NCBI GenBank assembly: GCA_030549495.1
Contig: JAUIRK010000182.1
Coordinates: forward strand, 28,818 to 92,817
Direction: 5' to 3'
Source of the DNA: Nectonema munidae
Taxonomy: Eukaryota > Nematomorpha > Nectonematoida > Nectonematidae
Length of the DNA stretch: 64,000 nucleotides
A model generated the notes under the pieces. The model saw only the letters and a program-made list of their open reading frames with translations, was not told the origin of the DNA and ran no database searches. Every line of letters starts with the position of its first letter. The stretch's first letter is position 1. Below are positions 21,678-34,922 of the stretch, in pieces. The position numbers and the translations under genes were made by a program.

Positions 21678-23840
21678 TCAAGTATAATGTGGGAAAGTTC
21701 GATTCACGACACTTCTTTTTAATGTATGCCAAGAAGGGCAATTAATTAACAACGTACTTTGGAAGCTTTTCCAGACATTGATTATTCCGCTAGAGAAAGA
21801 AGCCTTATAAAAACGTTTTCTGCACCTTATTTTGATAAACTGGTGAGTTCTTGAGCTTCTTAGCAAATACGAATGTAAAACAGTATGCTTGATATCCATG
21901 TGTGTCTTTGTTGATTATATTGTAGACCGTTTTCATATCTGTACGCTAAGGAAGTCAAGGACAAATATACGTAGTCTTTCTTCAAAGTCCAATTTTTCTG
22001 TCTTTTTACTTTTTTCGTTAAAAATCTTTGTATTTCTTCCAATTTTTCCTGTCCTTAGTACAGGTTGGATGAGAGATCACATAACCGTATTCGACGTGGG
22101 GTCCAATCATCGCTTTGTATAGTGGCATAGCTATAGTAGCATCGAAAGCCGTGAAGTGCTTGGAGACTAGGAAAAATATCGAATAAGCTTTTGAAAAATC
22201 AGGTTTAAATTTGATTTGGCATAACGCAGTGAAGAAAAAACTTTCTGGAATAGATGTTGGTTTTATGTTTTTATAGCATAATAATACAACTCTAAATTTC
22301 CAATTCTTTTCTTGAATTCGTTGTAGAGAATAAATTTTTTTATAATTAAGCCAAATGTAAATACTTTCTTGATTGATGAACTTTTTTCTTAAATTATTTT
22401 CTTTTGTAAGCTCTTCTAATTCATCTTCTTTTTTTCCTTTTCTCATCTTTTTCCAGTGTTTTCTTTTAACTTCATATCACAAAGAAAATGTATTACTTGA
22501 TATTTTCATGTCATGTTTATCAAACGTGTGATTGTTAAAAATTATTTTTACTTACACATAAACATTTTAAAGATGAAATTTACATAAAAATCTACATTAT
22601 TATCAGCATCATTAGGTTATGATGCTTAAAAAGAGCTCATAAATTATATATACTCAGGGGTAATAACTTATTTTGCTCTGGGGTATGGGATGACACTTTC
22701 TCAGATTTACCGGAGGGTAATAGGCTAGGGTCTCGTGTTGAGACTCAATTCACTCAAGAGGTTGGACACGAGAAAAAAGCATTAGGACGTGCGACAATCT
22801 AACATTATTATTCACTATGTCAATACCATCATATGCCTACAATTTGCTATCTTATTTTCTTCATTCTTTTTTAAAGTGAAATTTGTACCGTGCATGATTT
22901 GATATATTAAATTTGGGAAGACAATGGTGTAAAAATCATTCTGTTGAGATTTTTGAGAAAACAACTTTGTGTGTTTAAAAATGGAATGATACAAGGTAGT
23001 AAAGATAAGATTTATTGAACACAAATTGACCATTATAAAATCAAGACGAGAGAAGGTGCAATAAGAATAAATGTGTGTCCTATCGAAAATGCACGACGAC
23101 TCTCTATATCCCGAAGAAGTGAGTTTCAAATAGTCGATTGAATGTTGAATGAATGCAGCACATTGCAGGTATTTGAACACGAATGAAACATGCTGTATGT
23201 ATTTGAATATGAATGTAAAATTTTAAAATATGCTTACACTAAAGTGATTATTCTATTTTCTACATATCTCAAACTTTGACCATAATCAACTATATTTTAA
23301 ATTTTAACTCAAAATACATCATCTCAAAGTCAGATTTCTAATCATCTTTAATAAAGTGTTTGAAAAGTTAGCTTGCGTTTTTTTTTGCCATTTTGTTATC
23401 AATCACTATAATGTCATCATCAAATATTTTTTCAAGAATTGAAATGTATTATTGCTTTTGTTGACTCCAACAATTTTGTAAATACAAAGAACTTTATTTT
23501 CTATACCTTATCTTTTGAATGTTTATATATCATGTGCAAAAATTTTTAACATGAGAAATTAAATGATCATTTATGTCATTCACAAATTTAGTAAGAAATA
23601 CAGGACCCAACCAATGAAGAGCCTTGTGGAAATCAATTTTTGGTTTATTAAACATTTGAAAAATTCTATTTACCCGAGTCATAGAATTTCTGTTTAAATA
23701 TAATCTTTCATATAAGTTAAAAGAAGATTAGTGTTAGCAAAAGTTTTGAAGTTTTTAGAGTAGACTTTTATGAAAAACAGTATTAAAAGATTTTTTGAAG
23801 TCAAGGTAAACAACATCAATTATTTTACTATTATTTATCT
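21678..23840 (-). pseudogene. Decayed LINE reverse transcriptase
   Basis: Read right to left: about 23400-23840 gives RT core (VVYLDFKKSFNTVFHKSLL, then GPVFLTKFVNDINDHLIS, matching the GSVLGPVLFLIFVNDI block). 21678-22446 gives the thumb and C-terminal region (LYKAMIGPHVEYG, SLTSLAYRYENG, KRFYKASFSSGIINVWKSF). The two parts lie in the order expected of one element, separated by about 950 bp of unrelated or decayed sequence. Several stops and at least two frameshifts are present. It is clearly older than the LINE at 5.8-10.5 kb. Confidence 0.7.
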
Positions 23841-24477
23841 CTAATTGCAATTAACTTGAAAATTTAATTAGATTAGTCAATGTAGACTTTTTAGGAAGTT
23901 GATATAAGATTACTTTCTTCATGAAAATATATTCAAATATATTTTAGCTTAAAGATATTCATTTCATTAATGCAATATATTATTATACATTATTTTCGAC
24001 GTGGTTATAAGAGCTCTCTTTTTATATTGTAGCATATAATTTGCATGTAATTATATTACATTTACCGCTCCAAAAGGTATATAGACATATATTTACTTGC
24101 TTTTGATGAGAAAAATTTCACGGTCACATTTCTTGTGGATATATATTCTGCAATTTTACAAAGTAAGAACAATTTTAATGTCATATTTTTATTTCAACTC
24201 GTATGCAGAGGTTATTAATCTATTCTCATATTCCTTGATAAATATGTTAACAATCTAAACTTTTATCGGTAAAATATTATTATTAAATTACAAAAATTAC
24301 TTAGTTACTTATCTTTAATAAATAGGTCATCATTTGATTACTTTTCAATTAGTCAATTGTTATTGTTAACTGCTTTTTAAGTTTATTTAAACATATTATA
24401 ATGAATATATAAGAAGGTGCAGGTGTAATTAAATATCAGAATTATCAAGATGAAAATGAGGATTGAATGAATTCTTA
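23841..24477. other. No recognisable feature
   Basis: AT-rich sequence without coding or repeat pattern. Confidence 0.5.
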
Positions 24478-24485
24478 TTCTAATC

Positions 24486-24806
24486 CATGGATCGGCAAAC
24501 TTTTTTTACCCGTCGACCCCTTCATAGAACATTTGTCTTCACATCGACCCCCACCCCACATAGAAATGTTTCATAAAAGCATTAATCAATCTCCAACAAT
24601 TAAGAGAGAAATAGAAAACCAAAAATGTTTCATATATCCTACACTATACAATGTGCTAAGCTATGTTTTAAAAGAAAAAGGAGATTTATTACTACTATAA
24701 AGTAAAAATAGCATAGAACAATTTGGTAAGTTTTTCTATCTTATCGACCCCTAAAGATGTGTTATGGACCCCCAGGGGTCGCTATCGACCACTTTGCCGA
24801 CCCCTG
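24486..24806. mobile_element. hAT MITE with CAGGGGTCGGCAAA-type ends
   Basis: The left end CATGGATCGGCAAACTTTTT and the right end (reverse complement) CAGGGGTCGGCAAAGTGGTC are inverted repeats. This is the terminus type of hAT/Charlie MITEs. The flanks TTCTAATC and TCTAATCA agree when shifted by one base, consistent with an aged 8-bp duplication. The interior repeats CGACCCC motifs. The reading frame at 24467-24700 is not a gene. Confidence 0.65.
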
Positions 24807-24814
24807 TCTAATCA

Positions 24815-26835
24815 AACCCACAGACTTTGCCTTATGTTTTATATAAGATAAAACTATATATTTTTATACTTGAAATTTTTTAATCTGATACTCCAGATTT
24901 ATATAAAGTCTACACTATTTATAATAAATAAAAAAGAAGCTGTGCTGAAGGGCCATCAAAAGGTTTTTTATTAAAATTTCATATATTTATAATATTTTGA
25001 TATAATTACAAGTTGAATGCTATATATATAGAGAACTTGGAAAAGGCGCGGAATCATCAAATCACATTGAAGAAATCAGACAAGAAACTATGTATTTTTA
25101 AATGTGCAATTTTTGATCTGTAAAATTTATTATTTTTTGATTATTATTGGAAAAAGTTAAAATCTTGAATATATGTTATATAAACGTGAAAAATTATATT
25201 ATGCCAAAATTTCATGTCATTAGGAGCAAAAATCAGGAAGTTATTGACATGTCGAAAATGTACTCTAGGGAGATAGGAGTCTATTTGAAAATGTTAGAAC
25301 AGGATAGATTTTGAACAAACTACACTGATAAAAATAGTAATAATATTATAAGTTGAATAGTAAAAAAGTAGTAAAGTTAATTTTAACTAAATATAGAGTT
25401 CCATTACTATCTAAATAAACGCATATGTAGTAATATTACTATTAAATAGTAAACTTTGATAGCAAATATTGATTTACTCTTTTTATACACTAAAAATAGG
25501 AAATTGTAAATAAAATTTATGGAATACTTTTTTTAAAAAAAATCTTAATCGCGCTATAATTTCCATTTTTTCAAACTGGACTAGATTTTAAATCTCTTCA
25601 TAATCCTACCCTAATTATATTTTAAATGAATTTTTAGCAATTATTAGATGGCGTTAATACGCACACATATAAATTAATATATTTTTATAATTTTATAAAA
25701 CAAACTAACTTACAATTTCCCATAATTATTTATTTATTAAATAAAAACTAATTTAAACTTTTTTAAACATTTTTTAAATGTTTGGTTTTTATTCAAATTA
25801 TAATAAGCTAAAGTTATGAAAAGACTGAAAATTTAAAACAAACAAAAAAAATATATGGATGCGGGCCGAAGCGAGAAGGCTCAACTACTCTACAACTTCC
25901 TCTTGTTTCCTCCGATTTCTTATTATTTTCTTCCTTTTTACATCGACTGAATTCTGTAAATGAAGTTTCAAGATGCATTACTGTGTGTAAGCTCATTTAC
26001 AATTTTATCAGAAAGCCTAATGTTGAGAAAATATATGATGCAAAGAAAATTCAAAGGATTATGGATCAAAGAAGGACAGGATATTTTGATTCAATCAACT
26101 CTATTGTCAAAAACTACGAAAATCTTTTATATCTTTTTGAAGAATGTTCTTTATCCGATAATAATCACGAACTCAGTATCGAAGCTCAAATTCTCTCGAT
26201 GCAAATACAGAAAAAATAGTTCATAACATAACATATTTTATTGAGCAAAAAGAAGGTTGTTCAAACCTATGAAAATTGCATCTAAAAATAATAACTTCAA
26301 ATAATGAGATATTTGAGTTTTCATAAGACGAAATATCACAAGTGTAAAAACTTGAGATGACTAAAATGGAAGTCTAATCTATTTTTAAATATATTTAATG
26401 TTGGTGTATCCAGAATATTTTAAGGTAAAAACAGTTCATATTTGTTTTGAATCTCCTGTTCAAGGTTCTCAAAATTTTAATTCCTATTAACACGTATGCA
26501 CAGTTACTTTAAAATACTCAAATACTCATGATATACTTTTTTAAAAATTTAACTTCTATGATGCACGAGAGAAAAAAAACCTGATTCTGCCATCATATTT
26601 AGATTCATATATAAAATATATTGATACTGGTGAATTTGTCAAGAAATTTTCTAACAAAACAAGAAGAATTCAACTTTTTTGAGAGAGCATGTAGATTTTC
26701 CAAAATGAGATAAGTTTTTTTTCTATAAATAATTGTTTTATTTATTCATTACTTATTTTTAAAAGCATTAAATTGCCCAATTTTAAATCAAAATATTCAG
26801 GCCCCCTGAACTTCCCCTTCTACCCCCAACTTCCA
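24815..26835. other. No assigned gene; one unrecognised frame
   Basis: Mostly AT-rich. A plus-strand frame at about 25983-26219 (78 residues, RKPNVEKIYDAKKIQRIMDQ) looks more protein-like than its surroundings and could be a transposase scrap, but no family motif is clear. Near 25860 the text GGGCCGAAGCGAGAAGG recalls the GAGCGAAGCGAG repeat. At about 26833-26850 TCTCTGGCTACAGCCCTA looks like a decayed right end of the CAGTGGCGTAGCCA MITE. Confidence 0.35.
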
Positions 26836-26849
26836 ATCTCTGGCTACAG

Positions 26850-26945
26850 CCCTAGATGTATGGCCTAGTGGTAAGAGTGTAAGGTTTCCGTAACGTTGGT
26901 CTTCGTTCAGAACATCGTTGTAAGGCTATGGAACATTTTTCTTGT
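26850..26945 (+). mobile_element. tRNA-like SINE head with strong A box
   Basis: TGGCCTAGTGGTAAGAG is a near-perfect A box. A degenerate B box (CGTTCAGAAC) lies about 45 bp downstream. The 5' and 3' ends do not pair into an acceptor stem, so this is a SINE or tRNA relic and not a functional tRNA. Confidence 0.4.
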
Positions 26946-28285
26946 CTTGGATGCGACACCAACAACTAAAAAGAGAAGAGATTTTATAAAATTAAAGGAG
27001 ATATTTTTTGCGTTATAGATTAATTATTATTATTTATTGATAAAAAAACTTTGAAACTGAAAATAAAGATACAATATGACTTTAAGTTTATAAAACTCAG
27101 CTTCACTAAAAAAACCTTCCTGTTATGAATAAGATGGAGTATTCTATACAAAATATTTGACTAGTTTTTAATTACTTGCCTTTATAAATAAACTTTTTGA
27201 ATATAAATTTTCAAGGTGTAAAAAAGTAAACAGAATTCACATATTTCACATGTAAGTAGGCGAATATTCAAGTGCTAAAATGAGAATATTCTTTATTTTC
27301 AAAATTGGCTAGCTTTAGTTTGTTTATAAATTGTACAAAGAGAGGAAAAAATGAGTCGCAGAAGAGTTTAGTACAGAGAAAACTTTTTTAAAGTCATTAA
27401 TTTTTTAAATCCTTGAAATTTAAATGCTAAAAAGTAAAATTAAAAATGGAGAACAAGTTTGTCTGTATAGAGAAAATACTATTCTCATTATCAACAACTT
27501 CATCGGTATCATCATCAAAATCAACATCATCATCACCTCACATTTTCACCATCATAATGCTCGGGACTCGCCTTTTTCCGCTTTAGTGAATTACCGAATT
27601 AACAATCGGCAAAATTTTCACCTTATTTGAGTCATATTCCTACTTGTCTAGTTTTTCATTTACAAATTAAATTTTAAAGTCTTCGCATATATTGTAAATT
27701 TAATGAGGACCTTTATTTTTATCATGATCAAATTAGATGAATTCTGGATCAAATTTTACAGCGGCCAATATATTTTAGCTAGTTTTAGCCTATTCTTTGA
27801 TGATTATTATTATTCCTACTGAGACTTTTACGACTCATAAAGGATTTTATCTGAGATTATTCTAATCTTTATTTAAAAAGATTAGTTCTGATTTTAGGGG
27901 ATTAGTTGTTGTCATGGACGTCTTTAGCTCTAAAAATTTCATAAACTCATCCTCATCATCCTATTCTTTGTATGATAAGCGAAATTCCCCATAGTGAATA
28001 CTGTTTTATAGAAAGCGTATCCTTATTATATATTTTATGTGCGTAGTTATCTCTGTGAGCCTGCCTGCCTAATCATCTCTTCGCAATGAAAGCCTGATTT
28101 TGAAACTGGAAACTTTTGGCATTGTTGATAATCTTTTGTTGTGGCTGATAGACTTTATTTGCAGAATATATTTGTTCCTCCCAAACGTTGTTACATTCGG
28201 TATTACAGAAATATATAGTGGAATCCCATGTGTGCATAGGTTCTCCTTCTTAACTATATTTCTCATGGATATTACTGAGAAGCTA
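26946..28285. other. No recognisable feature
   Basis: AT-rich. Short (CAT)n-like runs near 27500-27555. Opposing frames at 28069-28323 have no family motif. Confidence 0.4.
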
Positions 28286-28289
28286 ACCC

Positions 28290-28650
28290 TTTGATCAGAA
28301 TTCAAGTGAAAATTAAAATGCATCTTTACAGAAAGACATTTGGTTCTTATATGGATGGTTTATGCAATGTTATTTGAACTTTAATCTGGACAAGGGTGAA
28401 TATCTTCAAATTGGAAAACCAAATAAGGTTATATGCTATGTGGATGGCCTTGCAAAAGATGGAAATAAAATGACTTGGGTTAATTATGAATTTTAAATTT
28501 GATTTCAACTTACAAGTCTCTTCTGTTATGAAAAAGGCTTATTCCACAAAACATGATTTGAAAAGCATCTTCATCTTCATACGTGCTGTACAATTTGCAA
28601 ATCGTTTGTGAGACGCATTATATAAGTACGATAATGCTTTATACAGTGGT
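28290..28650 (+). pseudogene. LINE reverse-transcriptase fragment
   Basis: The translation gives WFMQCYLNFNLDKGEYLQIG and then KFDFNLQVSSVMKKAYS in another frame. These match the segment following the YADD block in CR1/Jockey-type RTs (W...FN..KC..L.IG, then DLGV...F..QV..V..KA). At least one frameshift and stops lie between. There is no flanking domain on either side. Confidence 0.6.
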
Positions 28651-28771
28651 GATGTTATTCTAGCGTCGAATACAGAGAAGTGTCTTAAAATTTGAAAAAA
28701 GATTGATTCTAGACGACACCTAAGACGGTATTAAAATCCTAAAGTTATCACGTAATGTAAAAAAATCGCCA

Positions 28772-28835
28772 ACAGATGGCGTAGAGTTTATTGATCCAGA
28801 TGGTCTGGGTTCGATTCTCATTCGTGACTGTTATT
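28772..28835 (+). mobile_element. tRNA-like SINE head
   Basis: AGATGGCGTAGAGTTTATTG (A-box-like) and GGGTTCGATTCTC (B box) lie about 35 bp apart, the spacing of a tRNA internal promoter. The body is not shared with the 21425/38712/39533 family. Confidence 0.4.
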
Positions 28836-28859
28836 ACCAACTATTCAGCTATGGAAGAT

Positions 28860-31800
28860 AATTAAAAAATTTTTTTTGTGAAATTAAATTACGCGAACTT
28901 AATTTCCAGTGTTGCAAGTTTTTTTCAATAAATTTTTTTGCAACATTTAAGATCTTTCATATATAAAATTAAAAATCTCTCATTACTTTACAGTGCTCCC
29001 TTTTCAAAGATAAAAATTATAAATGGAAAGAAAAAGAGAGAAGATCAGAGTAAAATGCTTATGATGAATTTACACTGAAAGCGCTGTAGTGTATTGGTAG
29101 CAAAACCTGTCATATATGGAGGTTAGTAAGTAAACATGTAGTATTTACAATGATCTTCAAAAGTTTTTCAAGCTAGGTTCCGAAAATACTAATGGCTTTC
29201 GGAAGCTTGTTGTCAAATTTTGTCAGAGGATGTAGGAGCTTGTGTGAAGTTGGTAGTGATGGATAAGTATTTTGGATTTATTTTCGAAATTAGTTCTACC
29301 TGGATCTATAATGGAGATGCTAGCATATGGTTTCCACATGACCACGTTTCAAATGGCTATAAGTTGTCGCACCTATTTATAAGTTTTAAAAATTTGACTG
29401 GAAAGGTAAAAGAAGGGTAACTCTTCCAGTTATTCTTGAACTGGGTTAAAAATTAAAACCTTTATTTCTACCAACATTCAATCAGATTTATAATGAGAAA
29501 TATTTCAAAGATGAAAAGAAGTAACGTTAATAAATGTTTGCGCTGAAATTTCTATTATGCCCATCTGGAACAAAGTAACGTATTTTACAGAGTTTCTTTT
29601 CTTAATACGACTTGGCGATTAAAATGCCACAATGTGAATTGTTTAGTCTCTTTGATATAACGCTTGATTTTTGAAAATATTTCGAAAAAGCGATGTTGCT
29701 CAATGTGGTCCATCTTAATCACTTTTAGTGAATATTTACATGGTTCACGAGATCGATCATGTGCTGAGCATTTGGAAGTCTTTAATTAAAAAAATGGTTT
29801 TAAGACTGGACTATACCTTTTTAAGTTCAAATTGTCACTAAGAATGTTAAAAGATTTTGTTGTTAATATCTAAAAAAAAGATAATTCAAATTTAATGAAA
29901 ACCAAATAACTTTATATTTAATGGAAATTTTATTTAACTAAATTAAAAAAAAATCATCTTTCATGTTTAAAACTTTTGGAAGCAATCTTTCAATTTTTGC
30001 TATAGATTTATTGCAATGAACCAGACTAATAACTTTAATAGATTAACAAATATTTTTTTCAATTAACCAAGTCTGATTTCATATCTTGGAAATTCGGAAA
30101 CTTTTTCTATTCTAAAAGGAACTGGATTTTTTTAAGTTTTTGTTCCCCTTCATTTTTAATGATTGCACATATGTTTTCTATAGGATTCAACATTAAACTA
30201 TACGGTCTGAGTCTTAAAATTTAAAAACTGAAAATATTTTTTCCTTACTTCAAAAAAATTTAGAAAAGTTTGAAGTTCTATAAACGAACTATGGCTTTTT
30301 TCTCTATCTACTTTTGTTCCAGAAGAGCTCGATTGAACAAAATAGTTCGTAGCTTTCAATTTGTATTAAGGAATTAATAAGTAAAAACCTCAGTTCGTAA
30401 GGAATGTTTTACTTTTATCTTCATACATTTTTTTCCACTTTTATTTGTTTTGTGGCAAATAGAAATCACTTTTTTTATTTGAAGTGTAATTGTAAAAAAA
30501 TGTCAATTGCCTAAACACCAATGAATTTTCTTGTATCTTTGGGTACAGACTCTAAACAACGAAAATTATGAGAATCTATTTTAGGTGTTTACCAAAAATC
30601 TGCAAAATTCGGTTTGGTTAGTTCGCGCACCGAACATCCTAATTAACGTGTCTGACACGTTGAAAATAGAAATTTTATTCCGTTTCAGTTCGAAAAGACC
30701 AAAAGAAAATTTTTTCGGGTCGGTTCAATACGAGAGACCCATGTTTGAGTTCTCTCGATGTATCCATACTTTTTAATACTTTATTATTATTTTCACCGGT
30801 AGCCTTTATTTCAATTTTAGTAGAAATTGTTTTTTTAAAGATCAAAATACTTTTTGGTTGTTTTCATTATCTGGTCTGTATTTTTTGAATTATTCAGTGA
30901 AAGCTTGCTAAAAACGAGAGTTTGGAATTTTGAAAAAATTTAGCCTATCAAAAAGATTGTCTTGAAATCACTCGTCTTAAACCTGTTTTCGGTTTTATAA
31001 AAAGACGCCATAGATAAGTTTTATTTGCTGACTTCAAGTCCTTTGCGTATTTCTTATTCCAGTAGTGTACACTGTTTGCTATAATAATCAAATTACCACA
31101 GCCATCTCTCAGATCTGCAAAGACACATATGGGAATAGATTTATTGCCTTGTCACTTACACCAAACAAATTATATTATTAGTATTCATTACAAGCACATA
31201 CACACACACACACACACACCTTTTTCTTTTAATCGCAATTTAACAGCGCATTTAATTATAGGAATAGTTTCTCTAAATGAAGTAAGCCACACTTTTATAT
31301 GTATACTGAAATTCTTTCATAAAGGAAATCGGTTAAAACAAATTAGCGACGATACTTTCTTCGATTTCTTGATGAATGAACGATTCCTTACATTATTCAT
31401 ATTGGTGTTTTCCATGTTTCGCAAAGTCCTTGTTTGCCACAATCAATATTATTAAGAATTCATCAATTTTTCATTTGATTGTTTTAAAAGAAAAAATAAT
31501 TTTCATTTGATATATTTGATGCTTATGGTTAAAAAAATCTAAGAATGCTTTTCTGCATTTTTAATACTTTCTTTCTCTATACTGACATCATATTCTATTA
31601 GAAGTGAGAAATCTTAATCATACTTATTTATCAAAAAAAAATTCTCACATACTCTATGAGAAAATCTGTCATAACTTCTACGTTAACGTTTAGCGTTATG
31701 AAGTATAAGGATAAATTTTAAGATATTCCAAATTTATATTGCTTTATTTAGATACTTTGTAAGTGTAACATGTTTATTGGAAATTTACTTTATTATTCAT

Positions 31801-32593
31801 TAATCTCTCATTTTTGAAGCAAGATTAACAAATAATTGATCCCCAGAGAAGCGGAATTCGGGGGAAACAAAAAGACCAAAATTCAGGGACACTAATTCAT
31901 ACTGTAGGAGAGTCGTTAATTTTTACTTTCATGTTTTTTATTGTGTTTGTGAATCCTTTTGCATGTTAACCATACGTTGTAATAAAGTTTTTCGTTTACC
32001 AAATTAAACAAAACTAAGTCACAAGCTAGTTCTTAATCGAACAAAAGTATTTTTCTTCTCTATTCTACAAAGCTACAATTATAACTGATCAAAAATAGAA
32101 TATAAAACTTGGGAGTTATTAAAAAATAATTGAAATGATGAAAATTTTTCACGAAAAGAAACTCTTCTCATAAATAGTATACCAGGAATGTTTCTTGACA
32201 AAGTGCTGGAAAGAAGAAGAAGGTAATAAGGCTTGTTTCAGATACAAAAGCAGTCATTCAGCAACCTACTCTTTCACGTGAGATATGTGCGTATGAATCA
32301 TTGAAATGACATTTAATTGAAAGATGAACAGGTATGTTGTTGTAGGTGTATGCGTTTATCAAGTTGCGAAGCAAAACCTCTGTGTATTTTGTGTTATAAT
32401 TAAATTTGAGCATTTGTGAGTATATCACACGTAAACACAATTATTACACAGCATGAAATCCTTGTCTCAATGCTCTTTCAATTTAGTTTAATTTTGCGCT
32501 TTTTGAAACTCAGATCCTTTGAAGGATGTCTATTTTTATCTACTTCGTGTTTTATTAAGACTCTTCTGATAGAAATTCTGAATTTCTTGTGAG
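28860..32593. other. No recognisable gene
   Basis: Long AT-rich stretch. Frames at 29220-29420, 30585-30776 and 31129-31455 show no family motif; the last contains a (CA)n run. It may be upstream flank or first intron of the otopetrin gene. Confidence 0.4.
31196..31221. repeat. (CA)n microsatellite, short
   Basis: About twelve CA units in 31196-31221. Confidence 0.9.
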
Positions 32594-32849
32594 ATGAACA
32601 CTTTCAGAAAGATCCTACCTTTTAATAAGTCAAAAGATGTTGATAAGAAGAGTTCCTTAGCTCTGCCGCACAAGACTTCTAATGAAAGCAACAACGTTCT
32701 CCTGTCTGCGTTGAAGAAATCTCAATCAGAGAACTGTCTATTTAATGCCTCATTGGATTCCACTCAAATGGACTCAGAAGATTCACCGCAACAAAAGCAC
32801 ACTCACTTTCCTCAAGACTCCCTCCTAACCAGCAGCATCATGGTAAAGC
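32594..32849 (+). CDS. Possible N-terminal exon, perhaps of the otopetrin gene
   Basis: From the ATG at 32594 a hydrophilic, serine- and lysine-rich sequence runs 85 codons (MNTFRKILPFNKSKDVDKKS, ending LLTSSIM) to a good donor ATG|GTAAAG at 32849/32850. The base composition is more mixed than the surrounding DNA. Otopetrins have cytosolic, polar N-termini before TM1, so a first exon 3.6 kb upstream of the TM1 exon is plausible. Against it: the donor leaves phase 0, while the best TM1-exon acceptor (after 36494) needs two carried bases, so an extra exon or another acceptor would be required. It could also be a chance frame or another gene. Confidence 0.35.
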
Positions 32850-33607
32850 CTTGGGAACTCCTTTTGAATGATGAAAAAGCTATTGAATCCATCAAGTCAG
32901 ACTTTTTACATTTTAAACGAATGCTTTTTTTTGATACGCTAAATTAAAAAAAAATTTTTTATAAAAAAAAGTGCATTTACTAAAATCTATCAACTAAAAA
33001 AGTAATTATTTCGATTTGAATATACTTTCAAGTTAGCAAGTCAGTCAGTTCACATACACTGAATATAGAAATTAATATTCTTTCCTTTTACCTATTCTAA
33101 AGTTGTTCCATCTCCAAACATGCTCTATGATTGACCCCCCCCCCCCCCTTCACACATTGATTCGCACATAAAATGTTAATCTCATTTTGTTCCAAAAAGT
33201 ATTCAGGATTTAATCATTTGATTTCTTCACACCGATTACAATAAATGTTTCATTTTGATTTTTTCAAAGAAGAATGCTTGTATTTCAACCAGAGGCAAAA
33301 CTTGTAGGTAGTGTATACTCATAATCGTACACAAGCCACATCCAATGAATCTAGAAAACTACAGTTTATATAGCAAAAAATTCAAAGTCTATTTGAATTT
33401 TTTGAATGAAAAATGCAAAACACTTATAAAGAAACTTAAATTTAGCATAAAATTTTATCGAGACAAGAAATAACAAATCGTTGCTCCAATTCCGTTGAGC
33501 AGCTGATTGATGGCTTTTAGAATTCTTTACAAGAGGAATCTTCAACGTTAGCTTAGGGGATCTTTGGTAAAATATTTCTTCTCTAATCGTGTTGCTTGAA
33601 GTGAAGT
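32850..33607. other. No gene; C15 run
   Basis: AT-rich apart from a C run of about 15 at 33135-33149. Confidence 0.4.
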
Positions 33608-33615
33608 GTCTTTAT

Positions 33616-33895
33616 CAGGGGCGAACATCCGACGGGGGGGGGCGAAAAGCCTATTCGCCCCCTAATAATTTTAGATTTTTTTGAACTAGTGTATATGCGT
33701 TATGTAAATTTAATTAAAATATTAAATTTCATCAATTTTGTAAAAAAATATAAAGTAGTCTTATAAATTTACGTATGCGCTGTATACACTATATGATTGC
33801 TTGTATATTTGGTCTCCCGTGCTATTTCCAGACCAGTAATTTTGAAAATTGCAAAAAAAAATCGGCCCTAATAATTTTGAAGATGTGCGCCCCTG
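33616..33895. mobile_element. MITE with CAGGGGCGAACATC ends and 8-bp TSD GTCTTTAT
   Basis: The left end CAGGGGCGAACATC and the right end GATGTGCGCCCCTG are inverted repeats with one mismatch. The 8-bp duplication GTCTTTAT is perfect at 33608-33615 and 33896-33903. A G run of eight lies near the left end. It is a 280-bp non-coding insert, hAT-type by duplication length. Confidence 0.82.
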
Positions 33896-33903
33896 GTCTT
33901 TAT

Positions 33904-34914
33904 ACATTTTCAAAAATGCGTGTGTGTGTGTAGTACAATTATGATTTATGTGTTCAGAGGTCCAATTAACTATTGGCCTTGCAGTGTGGTTGTAGGTATT
34001 TTCGAATTATAAATGACTTGAAAGGAATTCTTGAGAGGAATCACTTGAAAGTGCAGGTATGCCGAAAAAAGTGCCTTTTCCAAGTTAACTAACAAGCTTG
34101 TTCTGTAGGGCATAAGATTTTTCAAAACCAGTACAATTTCTAACAGAATTTGGTTAGTTGATACACGGTTAGCAAAACAAATGAATTTGTATTTCTTTCA
34201 AAATTAAAATATTTCTTTCGATAAGAACCTTTTAACTTATGCTGATAACTTGCTCTTTCATGTAAGTTATTCCTTAAAATAACACGCTAACAAATTTAAT
34301 TATTATTAAGCTTACTAACACACTGTATCATCAATTCGCGATTAAAATTTTGAATTATTTAAACGTTTCAAACGACTCCAATTCGTCATCTTCAACAATC
34401 CATTTTTAAAAAATCTTGTCCAAGCTTTTCCTTCTCCCTAAACACCTCGAGGAAAACTGGCATCCTATTTTTTAGCTTGCAGTAAAGCCAAATTTAAAAC
34501 GTTATGAAATAAATCGTATTCTACTCTATACTTATCACCTTTATTTGTATTTTTATTTGATAACAAAACACTCTAATCTACTTTTTGGGGTTTTGGGTAG
34601 GACATAGCATGGCTTGTTAAAAGGAAACGGGATAATTGGCTGGAGCCCATAATTTCTTCTATTCGGTTTAATCCTTGACTTCCCTTGGATCCAATACCAA
34701 AATAAGTGAGAAGAAGAAAAAGTGCTTCTGAGACAGTTTGGTCTCAAGACAATTCGGATTCAAGACAATATTAAAATCAATATATTTAGAGGTCCAAATT
34801 GTCGTGCTTCTGAAAAAGTTTATTATTAAAAAGGATATTATAATGCGAAGAAGAGTCGAAAAACAGATTTTAAATGAAAAACAAACTTACACTTTAAATA
34901 GGAACATATATCAC
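33904..34914. other. No recognisable feature
   Basis: AT-rich spacer with a short (GT)n at about 33919-33932. A minus-strand frame at 34553-34747 has no family motif. Confidence 0.4.
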
Positions 34915-34922
34915 ATATGCAC

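Noticed and set aside
31129-31455. 108-codon plus-strand gene
   Set aside because: Contains a (CA)n run, has no motif, and its composition resembles the surrounding AT-rich DNA.
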